This document shows, piece after piece, positions 39,301-44,333 of a DNA stretch of 64,000 nt; the first letter of the stretch is position 1; each line of letters starts with the position of its first letter. Source of the stretch: Alviniconcha marisindica. Lineage: Eukaryota > Mollusca > Gastropoda > Provannidae. The notes under the pieces were generated by a model that did not search any database, was not told where the DNA came from, and saw only the letters and a program-made list of their open reading frames with translations. The translations under genes and the position numbers were made by a program. The stretch lies in the NCBI GenBank assembly GCA_018857735.1, contig JABMCL010001960.1, forward strand, positions 248,001-312,000, written 5' to 3'.

Positions 39301-40592
39301 GATAATCAATTTTATATGCACTGTGTACAGTGATATCTCCTCTGTGCAAATCAAGGACAGAGGTAATGTTTTGATTCGTCATGTATGTGAATGAAAGCAT
39401 TGAAAGCACTCACCGTGAGCGTGTCCGTTTTCAGGGGTTGAATTTCGTGGCGCTTTTCACTTTCAAAAAATAATATTTCTCCACCTGCTCCAGATTTGGA
39501 GCTCATATTGTTTCCACTGTGATACTGACCAATTATGAACGCACACACAAAGCAACAACAAGACAAAGTGTTTGAAACGGATTTTATTGACAGTCAATAA
39601 TCCGACCCACCATTTGCGCACCTTTTGGCACTATGACTGTCATATATATATAATGTTGATTCTGCAATTCAACACTAAGTCGGATGTGGCTATATTTCAG
39701 TTGAACAAACAAAGAGCTTGGTAATTACTTTCAGTTACTGTATCAAACAATTAATTCCTGTTGGTTTTGTTTGTTTGTCGACATTCCTGACTTGATGAAC
39801 TGAGGTAACAGCTGGCATGAAAAGTACTATTAAGTGGCCTGTGCTGCAAAGTAACTTTGTATTCACATAATTCTTTGATTGCAATAACTCTATTTTTCAT
39901 TAGACATACAAGACCTGAAGATTAACTTCATTAAGAGAAATATGTCTGTATTATATTCTATATAATATACAGGTTAAATTAGTTTTAATTACGTTGCAAA
40001 ATACCCGGATTCTTTCTGCATGGTGGGACTGTCCGACTGCAGCTACTGGTGGGGTCACGAAAGTGTCCGGCACAGACTTGGACTAAACCGTTGCGTGAGT
40101 TGTTTTCTTTCAAAACATATAATTACAATTACAAGGAGTCGCAGACAGCGAGATAGGTAATTTCACGATTTCCACAGGTGAGGCGATCGACATTGTCATC
40201 TACTTTATCCCTACCACTACCTGTTCCACAACTTCCAGTACCAGCAAATAATACTGAACACGACAATGACGTAAAGGCACATTTGTGCAAAAATGCAGAA
40301 AATTGCAACTAAACAATCAAACAGAAGCCAACAAAACAATACAGAAAAGAGTTATTATGGATAATAATTAATGTACCCCGTACGATTCGTTGCGAGCTTC
40401 CTGGCCTGTCACAGAGATCTGTGAACTGGACGCCATACTTCGAGCACCTGTATGTGACTGTGACAGAGTTCGAAACGTTAGCAGACGACTTGTAAACGCA
40501 ACACTGTAAACAGTACAACTGACTCTATCAGTACACGGCCCTAAAGTGCGTGGAAATGCTCGCGCTGACTGGACACAACCACGTGTCGCCAT
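2270..40592 (-). CDS. FPGS: Folylpolyglutamate synthase, 5' seven exons (gene continues off the left edge)
   Basis: FPGS adds glutamates to folates, using ATP, in cytosol and mitochondria, which traps folates in the cell. Seven minus-strand exons join in frame into about 350 residues: 1-72, 73-116, 117-156, 156-194, 195-275, 276-301, 302-350. The order and content match animal FPGS: ATP-binding P-loop GTKGKGST at about 130-137, SPHL and [11 protein letters not shown] after it, EVGIGG at about 227, DHTNLLG at about 254, AWHKAGIF around Lys 270 (this lysine is conserved and carbamylated in studied family members), and NAALALQL in exon 7. All phases agree across the introns (14.3, 1.4, 5.5, 3.4, 5.3 and 7.4 kb). 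The known family has about 550-590 residues, so the C-terminal domain is missing here because the window ends, not because the gene is broken. No stop or frameshift is seen in any exon. Confidence 0.96.
2640..2745. repeat. Two-copy tandem duplication (about 58 bp)
   Basis: GGGAAAAGTYAGTTAACTGA and the AAATTATGTTCTA that follows occur twice in a row. Confidence 0.7.
2923..3226. repeat. (GT)n and (TA)n microsatellites
   Basis: An interrupted GT array (about 2923-3012) is followed, 150 bp later, by about 33 TA units (about 3161-3226). All ORFs here are read-through of the repeats. Confidence 0.95.
3228..3315 (+). repeat. Dispersed repeat, copy 1
   Basis: AACAAGGCTCTCTGTG and about 70 following bases match, in the opposite orientation and with some divergence, 33350-33440, beside the fold-back array. 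It probably marks the end of one repeat family. Confidence 0.6.
5620..6640 (-). mobile_element. LINE 3' fragment (reverse transcriptase C-terminal part)
   Basis: In several frames the minus strand reads as a decayed non-LTR reverse transcriptase: a GVPxGSDLGPVL-like stretch near 6580, then [20 protein letters not shown] (6190-6280), then [15 protein letters not shown] and [17 protein letters not shown] text (5760-6030). The gene-distal end has an (ATT)n tail at about 5620. Stops and frameshifts show it is dead. It lies inside FPGS intron 6. Confidence 0.8.
6800..7010. repeat. Dispersed repeat family A, copy 1
   Basis: It carries TTTATCAAGCTACAAAA and TTTTATGTGTTTGGATCTTG. The same sentences recur near 8680-8810, 20440-20765 and 43735-43805. 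The origin is unknown; the copies around 20.5 kb are part of a hairpin. Confidence 0.65.
7490..7610. repeat. Two-copy tandem duplication (about 59 bp)
   Basis: ATCTCCTTTAGAAATACAAA and the following TATCT..GCACTGG..TAACAATCTC occur twice, almost identical. Confidence 0.8.
8216..8340 (-). mobile_element. LINE 3' terminal fragment with (ATT)n tail and poly-G run
   Basis: Plus-strand (TAA)n followed by AAAGCGC..AGTGCTTTACAAAG is the inverted 3' end typical of L2-like LINEs here. A G run of about 40 begins at about 8293. Confidence 0.6.
9825..9902 (-). CDS. FPGS: FPGS exon 6
   Basis: 26 codons, phase 0/0, from ATGTTGCAG|AAAGGG to GAAACTCAG|GTCTCA. It encodes [18 protein letters not shown] then [12 protein letters not shown] plus KGAPAITV continues exon 5 as in other FPGS proteins. 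Confidence 0.94.
10805..10885. repeat. Short tandem repeat, about 27 bp x 3
   Basis: Three to four degenerate units around TTAGTCTATTACTTATTC. Confidence 0.75.
12035..12960 (+). mobile_element. LINE reverse transcriptase remnant (plus strand)
   Basis: The frames together read as a non-LTR reverse transcriptase: [16 protein letters not shown] (motif A region, 12070), [19 protein letters not shown] (12230), [11 protein letters not shown] (catalytic motif, 12320), FIDWCEKNC, then the C-terminal part [33 protein letters not shown] and HPLRPNL to about 12900. There are several in-frame stops and shifts. The C-terminal text resembles Rex1/Babar-type LINEs (family assignment from memory, uncertain). 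It lies in FPGS intron 5, antisense to the gene. Confidence 0.82.
12985..13050 (-). mobile_element. tRNA-derived SINE head
   Basis: The minus strand reads GGGATAGTTCAGTGGTTAGA, an A-box-like pol III promoter (TAGTTCAGTGG), directly downstream of the LINE remnant. No clear B box or tail is seen. Confidence 0.55.
13561..14230. mobile_element. Possible TTAA-flanked MITE
   Basis: The left end is TTAACCTCTTGACTGCC. The right end, read inverted, is TTAACCTGTTTGTTCACTGC. The inner left part has palindromes around GACGGAAGATTCCGTC. The ends match imperfectly, but they resemble the perfect ends of the 33.66-36.03 kb element. Confidence 0.4.
14862..15042. repeat. (GT)n microsatellites
   Basis: GT arrays lie at about 14862-14908 and 15006-15042. 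Confidence 0.95.
15215..15457 (-). CDS. FPGS: FPGS exon 5
   Basis: 81 codons, phase 0/0, from CTTTCTTAG|GACAAC to TTTAAG|GTAAGA. It holds the best conserved core of the N-terminal domain: [44 protein letters not shown] and AWHKAGIFK. Confidence 0.97.
16466..18090. mobile_element. Non-coding DNA transposon with 45-bp perfect terminal inverted repeats
   Basis: The left end begins TGGGTCATTCTCCTGAAAAC (16466) and the exact reverse complement ends at 18090. Identity is perfect for 45 bp and continues with mismatches to about 65 bp. The interior has no transposase. Instead it holds 110-bp-scale tandem units around GTGACCTTGACC (about 16560-17210). Both flanks are TA-rich. A second copy of the same terminus, without a partner, lies at 15933, also directly after a (TA)n run. 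Confidence 0.85.
16560..17230. repeat. TGACCTTGACC tandem family, block 1
   Basis: Degenerate units of roughly 140 bp contain GTTCAGAAGATATTG, ACAAACATTCAATGAA, GTGACCTTGACC, GATGTATCACCATACCAA and TTTGGTTACAAAAGGTTCAG. Clear core sites lie at 16885 and 17180. Confidence 0.85.
18811..18925 (-). CDS. FPGS: FPGS exon 4
   Basis: 115 bp, phase 2 to 0. It runs from TTTTTACAG|TTCTCCG to ACAAAG|GTATCG and encodes [19 protein letters not shown] then [16 protein letters not shown], a close match to the folate-binding region after the P-loop. Confidence 0.96.
19080..19180. repeat. Dispersed repeat with expanded poly-C
   Basis: GTCACCTTGGGCAGCAAAATA is followed by about 31 C (19104-19134) and then GTTAAGTGCC..ACTGTAAGTCAC. 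A sister copy at 59920-59970 has only five C at this place. Confidence 0.75.
20484..20615. repeat. Long near-perfect palindrome (hairpin)
   Basis: Two arms of about 63 bp face each other across a 6-base loop (TAAGTT at about 20547-20552). The inner arm is GAGCTATGTTGTTTT..CTGTC and the outer arm AAAATGAGATGGAG. Just outside, TTATCAAGCTACAAAA (about 20444) and its inverse (about 20640) extend the inverted repeat. Confidence 0.85.
20800..21660 (+). mobile_element. LINE 3' fragment (plus strand)
   Basis: The frames read [12 protein letters not shown] (catalytic motif decayed), [50 protein letters not shown] and [11 protein letters not shown], the end of an L2/CR1-type reverse transcriptase with many stops. 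It is followed by its minisatellite-like 3' region. Confidence 0.82.
21826..22165. repeat. 73-bp minisatellite, about 4.5 copies
   Basis: Units contain TCCTTTATTTAGTATGTTAC, a C run and CCTTAAGCACCTTGCACGCA. GCATCTGG starts at 21947, 22020 and 22093, so the period is 73 bp. It sits at the 3' end of the plus-strand LINE and may have been part of its 3' UTR. Confidence 0.9.
22186..22260 (-). mobile_element. LINE 3' tail fragment
   Basis: (TAA)n is followed by AAAGCGTAAACTCTTGTCCC, the inverted 3' end of an L2-like LINE. Confidence 0.5.
22590..23420. repeat. TGACCTTGACC tandem family, block 2
   Basis: Same unit structure as block 1, with core sites at 22917 and 23038. It ends with the GGACAGACCAATGGACGTGC sentence that has a counterpart near 60945. 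Confidence 0.8.
23622..23705. repeat. (GA)n microsatellite
   Basis: About 35 GA units followed by GGAGG-rich sequence. Confidence 0.95.
24448..24566 (-). CDS. FPGS: FPGS exon 3 (ATP-binding P-loop; GC donor)
   Basis: 119 bp, phase 0 to 2. It starts after GTGTTTCAG and encodes [20 protein letters not shown], the P-loop, then [19 protein letters not shown]. The exon ends AG followed by GCAAGAAA, a GC 5' splice site. Joining its AG to the T that opens exon 4 restores the Ser of the conserved GIFSSPHL, so the GC site is supported by phase and by protein conservation. Confidence 0.95.
25185..25290 (+). repeat. Dispersed repeat family B, copy 1
   Basis: GTGTGTGAATTCTACTGTCC, CAGTTCATT and CTCTCCACTTCC..CTGCAGTGGG recur with slight changes at 63365-63465. 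Confidence 0.65.
25549..25738. repeat. Two poly-C runs
   Basis: C runs lie at about 25549-25574 and 25720-25736, in FPGS intron 2. Confidence 0.9.
25960..26091 (-). CDS. FPGS: FPGS exon 2
   Basis: 44 codons in phase 0/0, from TTTTGTCAG|GAAGCGG to GGCCTGACA|GTGAGT. It encodes [16 protein letters not shown] through [10 protein letters not shown], the helical segment that precedes the P-loop in FPGS. Confidence 0.95.
26092..27800. other. FPGS intron 1, 3' part: no gene seen
   Basis: Holds a (TA)n array at about 26680-26733 and a (GA)n array at about 27317-27393. No coding signal was recognised. Confidence 0.6.
27800..28350 (-). mobile_element. LINE C-terminal remnant
   Basis: The minus strand reads [20 protein letters not shown], then [32 protein letters not shown] and [14 protein letters not shown]. 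This is the distal part of a non-LTR polyprotein with few breaks (one 153-codon ORF, 27813-28274). It differs from the LINE immediately upstream, so these are two insertions. It lies in FPGS intron 1, on the same strand as the gene. Confidence 0.8.
28850..31030 (-). mobile_element. LINE reverse transcriptase remnant (I/Nimb-like)
   Basis: In broken frames the minus strand reads, from about 30800 downwards, [42 protein letters not shown] (30356-30598), then reverse transcriptase text [32 protein letters not shown] and [13 protein letters not shown] (29971-30183), and further distal text with an active-site-like region near 29740. Many stops are present. The clade is inferred from the HRKLYVCF.xFKKAFD style and is not certain. 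Confidence 0.78.
31050..31300. repeat. Degenerate tandem repeat around GTCTCTGTCTGA
   Basis: Roughly 25-40-bp units with GGTCTCTGTCTGA / GTCTGATGAGAGG, heavily diverged. Confidence 0.55.
31540..31730 (-). pseudogene. Possible transposon ORF fragment, unrecognised
   Basis: The minus strand has one open frame of about 80 codons reading [20 protein letters not shown], then [18 protein letters not shown]. It looks like an acidic-basic helical protein, not random. I do not recognise the family; a retroelement ORF1 or gag-like piece is my guess. An AATAAA signal on the plus strand (31806) belongs to neighbouring repeat sequence that also resembles 530-690. Confidence 0.35.
32694..33440. mobile_element. 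Fold-back element: tandem palindromic units
   Basis: The outer inverted repeats are CATGTCCTGGTTC (32721) and GAACCAGGACATG (ending 33332), extended outward by AGAACAACAG on both sides. Between them, about four palindromic units alternate TTTTTGCCCATGAGGGCTTT, GTCAAGGCCTGCC, GTCAGCTGGATTCCTACGA and their exact inverses. No transposase ORF is present; short ORFs on either strand are the repeats. Confidence 0.88.
34000..34260 (+). pseudogene. THAP zinc-finger domain, broken
   Basis: From ATG at 34000 the frame reads [14 protein letters not shown] (first two zinc-binding Cys), [14 protein letters not shown], and then, after two in-frame stops (both TGA at likely former CGA/AGA codons) and a one-base shift near 34165, CSEHF (the last Cys and His) and [15 protein letters not shown]. 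These are the C2CH spacing and the FP..P and W signatures of THAP DNA-binding domains, found in P-element- and Kolobok-type transposases and in host THAP proteins. It lies inside the TTAA element and is interrupted downstream by the nested unit. Confidence 0.75.
34257..35660. mobile_element. Nested unit with 47-bp perfect inverted repeats
   Basis: CCACAGGGTAACCGACTTGG and the next 27 bases are repeated in exact inverse order at 35614-35660. The arms contain AGTTCGAATCTCC, similar to a tRNA B box. The interior has a 3-4-copy tandem repeat around CACAAATGCCNGTGGCAAAG (34395-34530) and an internal duplication of AAAATGGCTGCCCTAATCAG (34541 and 34951). No clear target duplication is seen. Confidence 0.72.
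36034..38850. other. FPGS intron 1, middle: no gene seen
   Basis: Holds a (TA)n array at about 36268-36327 and otherwise unique-looking AT-rich sequence. A possible terminal exon for the small gene upstream begins at 38283 (minus, CCTAG|GCACCTGAG), but it would code only five residues. Confidence 0.5.
38899..38943 (-). CDS. Candidate small exon ([15 protein letters not shown])
   Basis: The minus strand reads TTTGCTTTTAG|CACATGGCTGC and, 45 bases on, CAAAAG|GTGTGTGG, so the stretch can be an internal exon (15 codons, phase 0/0). With the ATG at 38940 it can also be a first exon (14 codons). It joins in phase to FPGS exon 2, giving an alternative start, or upstream to the 39414-39506 exon. An ETS-type site (ACTTCCGG, minus) lies 40 bp upstream. 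Homology is not recognised. Confidence 0.4.
38960..39040. promoter_or_regulatory. Possible bidirectional promoter with ETS-type sites
   Basis: AACCGGAAGTAG (38980) fits the ETS/GABP core CCGGAAGT, and ATCCGGGTC lies 20 bp away. The small minus exon starts at 38940 and a plus-strand 71-codon ORF starts at 39040. This layout suits a housekeeping promoter, but there is no transcript support. Confidence 0.35.
39414..39506 (-). CDS. Candidate first exon ([14 protein letters not shown]...)
   Basis: 31 codons from ATG at 39506 to CTCACG|GTGAGTGC, a strong donor, in phase 0. The reading [14 protein letters not shown] then [11 protein letters not shown] is charged and of normal complexity, unlike the surrounding repeats. 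It can splice to 38943 or to FPGS exon 2 without a shift. No family is recognised. Confidence 0.4.
40377..40592 (-). CDS. FPGS: FPGS exon 1 (start codon, mitochondrial leader)
   Basis: This exon carries 72 codons from ATG at 40592 to a GGG|GTACAT donor. The N-terminus ([18 protein letters not shown]) has Arg, Ser and Ala and no acidic residue for the first 20 positions, as expected of a mitochondrial presequence. A second in-frame Met (ARSMASSSQ) at about residue 53 could start a cytosolic form, as in vertebrate FPGS where two starts serve two compartments. The exon ends NESYG and exon 2 begins [12 protein letters not shown], which fits the conserved start of the mature enzyme. The first ATG is chosen because it precedes the leader; no transcript evidence is available. 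Confidence 0.88.
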
Positions 40593-40760
40593 AGCATGAC
40601 CCTTCCGAAGCTGCGATTGCAGAGAACTGTGACTAGATCATAGGTCAAAGGTCATAGGGTCAAGTACAGGCTCAACTTGATGTTAGTTTCGTACTCGTAA
40701 CGTCGTTGCATCTGACCAGCTTGCGAAGAAGTAGCCTTGTACTTTCTTCTTCCTAAATAT
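40593..40760 (-). promoter_or_regulatory. FPGS upstream region
   Basis: This is the DNA directly 5' of the FPGS start codon. It is less AT-rich than the introns and has several CpG, but no TATA box is seen. The transcription start cannot be placed by eye. Confidence 0.3.
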
Positions 40761-41200
40761 GTCGAATGACATCCGAGGACATTAACAAGGAAATCATGCG
40801 CCAACATCAACACCAAACTAGTCCCGCCAGCGCCGCCGCATCCACTGTCAACAGCTTAGCCTCATCACCACCAGAACGCAGTACACAGAGGCGGTTCCGG
40901 CCTTTTTACCCCGCACCATCAGGGACTTTAACTCACTCTATTGATGCAGTAGAGGCGACGACTGTTGACACTTTTGTGTCACGTGCCTCCCACTGACCAG
41001 TCAACTAGTTCTTTAGTTAGTTAGTTTTTTGTTTTTGTTTTGGGGGGGGGGGGGAGACAGTGCAACAATTTAATTTCAAGTTAAGGACTTATGACCAGAG
41101 CTGAAATGTGGACTTGCGAACACCACCTAAAGTGCCAGAATAATCATCAACATGATTGTGGACATCCAAGAAAAGAAGAAGAAGAAGCGAAGTGGTACTA
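40745..41200 (+). mobile_element. LINE 3' end with (GAA)n tail
   Basis: The plus strand reads ATGTCGAATGACATCCGAGG, then broken coding text FLPRTIRDFNSL and AVEATTVDTFVSRASH-stop, the usual end of a LINE polyprotein, then 180 bp of 3' UTR and AAGAAGAAGAAGAAG. A short sister fragment lies at 58200-58255. It abuts the FPGS 5' end in opposite orientation. Confidence 0.7.
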
Positions 41201-41473
41201 GCGAGTTCAGAACTCAGGAGCTCTGTGAAAGTCGAGGTGGCTGTCCACTATGAAGTTGACTATGGGCCCATCATCATTTTGTGTTTTTGATGCCAGAAAA
41301 GAAGACATATTCACTAACTATGTAGAGATAATTAGTAATTTCGTGCAGATAATAAGCAATTAGCGTATGTTGAAATAACCCTTTGGTGTTTCGCCCAGTG
41401 GTTTGGCCGGCAGGCGTCAAAAGCACACATGAATCAGTTACTGAGCCTCATAACCGCTTTTCTGCCCGGAGAT

Positions 41474-41479
<6 letters not shown>

Positions 41480-41520
<41 letters not shown>

Positions 41521-42041
41521 GCGTGTCAGTGTTGTATGCACTGAATCTTAAAAATATGTACACTCCAAGCACTGGTCTACGCCGGACAGCCTTCTTTCAA
41601 CCACTGCCGTATTTAGTTACGCCGTAGGCTCCAGAAAACTGTCAGCTAACGAAAAAAGGGGAAGGAAAGAAACAAAGAACTCAAGAAACAAATCGAAATC
41701 AACAACAACAACAACAACAACAGCAACTGGGGCAACAATAACAAAAACAATAACCAAAAAAAAAGAAAAAGAAAAAAAGAAAGAAAACTCACACCATGTA
41801 ACAGCCGCCACTTCACTGAACAACAGTGAGAACGACGAGAAGAAAAAAGCCAAAAGCCGGAGAGTGAGAAAGAGACATCATAACAAAAACAATAACAAAC
41901 AGACCCCCCCGGCATAATTTGTCAGATCGATAGACAAAACTGGAAGATAGAAATTTTGAAAACGTGTAACACAATGAATAAGAACAAAAGGTTGCACTTA
42001 GTTACAGCTGCTGGATGTTTGCACAAAATATAGGGCAGGCA

Positions 42042-42076
<35 letters not shown>

Positions 42077-42712
42077 GTCGGAAAGAGTGCATCGTCCCAC
42101 GGATAACACCGAAACCGTTGTTACTTACTGTCCGAATCAGTTTCAGTATAATTCGGCAGAAATAAGAAGAGAAACAAACGAAAAGGAATGATACGCAGAA
42201 TAAGCTGCTTATTCCTTTTAGTTCTGTCAAAACTGTCTGGACTGTTGAAAAATTAGGGCACAAAACAAACTACTGGCAGGTGCTTACGAGAAGTAAATCT
42301 TCTTTCATGTGGGTTTCTTTCCGGCAGCGGCTTGTACAGCCATAAAAGAAAAATTCCAGCGCATTCGGCACCGGCTGTTTGCCAACCCCTGGAATCTAGG
42401 TTGGCCCTTGCAAGACGTGCATCTCGTGCAACATAGTTCAGTGAACCACAGCTACTTTGACAGAACACTTGATACCTTTGTTAGTCAACTGTTGTTGTCA
42501 CTCAATGGCAGCAGACAGCGAGCAAGTCTCTGTTTATTGCGACTGAAAAACTAGGAAGTAGGCTAACCCAAACATCGGGTAGTGGTCTCATTTTTGACTA
42601 GATTGACGGGTATTTTGTTTTGTCTATGTGCATAAGCGTGCGTGTATACGCGGACGCAAGTGTGTTTTTGCCATGCGTTTGGGCGCGTCATGGCATGTAT
42701 GGTTGGGTGTTT

Positions 42713-42749
<37 letters not shown>

Positions 42750-43032
42750 ATTTGCTATATCTACCCGCAACTACAATAATGCAACTTTTTATTCTAATTC
42801 ATTATGATTTTGAGAAGTGTATCCGGGTGACGAATATGGTCCTTGGATCCTTTTGCGTATTTTTGTTGTGGGTTTTGGATTTTGCTGCTGCTCAAGGTTT
42901 TAAGGTTTTATTGAGCTTTTGCTTTTTTGCTGTTGTTATAATCTCTCTTTTCTCTTTTGGGCTTTTTTTTTTTTTTTTTTTTTAACTGCTGTTGTTGCTG
43001 ATAGTGGCCTTGCTGCAGCTGTTGGTATTGTT

Positions 43033-43100
<68 letters not shown>
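41480..43100. repeat. Microsatellite-rich intergenic DNA
   Basis: Contains (GA)n about 41480-41517, (CA)n about 42046-42075, (GT)n 42720-42744, a T run at about 42963-42983 and (CT)n about 43034-43100. No gene was recognised. Confidence 0.85.
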
Positions 43101-43105
<5 letters not shown>

Positions 43106-43209
43106 CTGACTTCCTTTCTTTTGATTTCAGTTGTATATGCCTCTTACTTTCCGTCTTTTATTTTGTGTGTGTGTGGTATTTTGCATGACTTGAATTTGTA
43201 CCAGAGGGA

Positions 43210-43730
43210 GGGGTTGTTGCGGCACGTTTTGTCACGTATTAAATTTGATGCACTGCCTGCACGTTTTGTCACTCCGGCACGTTTTGTCAGTCACTGCGTG
43301 GTGACAAAACGTGCCGAAAGGTCCACTCGCTGCACGTTTTGTCACGCCAGTAACTATAATCTGTCTTTCCCTTCTCTCGATGTATGTGTGTGTGCGCGCG
43401 TGCGCGCGAACGTGTGTTTTGTGTGTTCCCGCGCGCACGTGTGTGTGTGTGTGCGCGACGCGTGTGTGCGTGCGTGTATGTGCGTGCGTGCGTGCGTGCG
43501 TGCGTGTGTGTGTGTGTGTGTTCATGTGCATTTGTCCGTGCCAGCTACTCTTAGGCCGCCTAGACCCAGGTGGTCGAACTTCTTTTGCAAACTGCCTTTC
43601 CTGACTTTTGATCTTTCCACCGACAATGAAACCCCGCCAATATTTTGTTCCTTTCTCTAATTAAGAGCCGGTTACCCCAGTTTGTCGGCCTTGCTGCACA
43701 CTGGCGTTTGAAGTAAAGTAGAAGGTTGTG
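43210..43730 (+). repeat. Dispersed element with GCACGTTTTGTCAC repeats
   Basis: GCACGTTTTGTCA occurs four times and its inverse TGACAAAACGTGC once within 43218-43350. The block ends with ATCTTTCCACCGACAATGAA and GTCGGCCTTGCTGC. The same sentences occur at 63255-63520 and, inverted, 63860-64000. Confidence 0.75.
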
Positions 43731-43844
43731 TTTTGTTCCTTTGAATCTTTTATGTGTTTGGATCTTGTTTTAGAAAGCAAGCAGTCATTCTTGTTTCAGA
43801 TTTAAAAAGAAAAGAAAGAAGTCAGTTAATGGACAATATTCTAA

Positions 43845-43980
43845 ATGGTTCCACGTTCAAAGAGGTACGCGACAGGGTGATCCCCTGTCACCATATTTGT
43901 TTCTTATAATTAATATGTGCCGAAATCAGTCCATTATGATTCGCCGCAAGTAACTCTGTTCAGGGCATTAAAATCGCTGC
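43845..43980 (+). mobile_element. L1-like reverse transcriptase scrap
   Basis: With one shift the plus strand reads KRGTRQGDPLSPYLFLIIIN, the RT motif B region of an L1-type LINE. Confidence 0.7.
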
Positions 43981-44027
43981 AGAGAGTGTTTTTGTGTGTA
44001 ACGTCTTCTAGCGATCCCTTGTTTGTT

Positions 44028-44240
44028 AGTAGTAGTAGTAATAATAATAATAATAATAATGGAAATTTGTAAAGCGCCTTCCCTGCGGCTCAAAGCGCTG
44101 AACAAACATACACACAGAATGTAACACCGAGATGGAAAATGTTATCAAAAATAAATAAATGTATACATCGACAAGTGTTCCAGCATAAATATGCAAAAGA
44201 TGCACACGCACACACATACGCACGCGTGCACGCACGCACA

Positions 44241-44333
<93 letters not shown>

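Noticed and set aside
42919..43660. ORF of 222 codons (plus)
   Set aside because: Made of (CT)n, (GT)n and the GCACGTTTTGTCAC element; no domain and low complexity.
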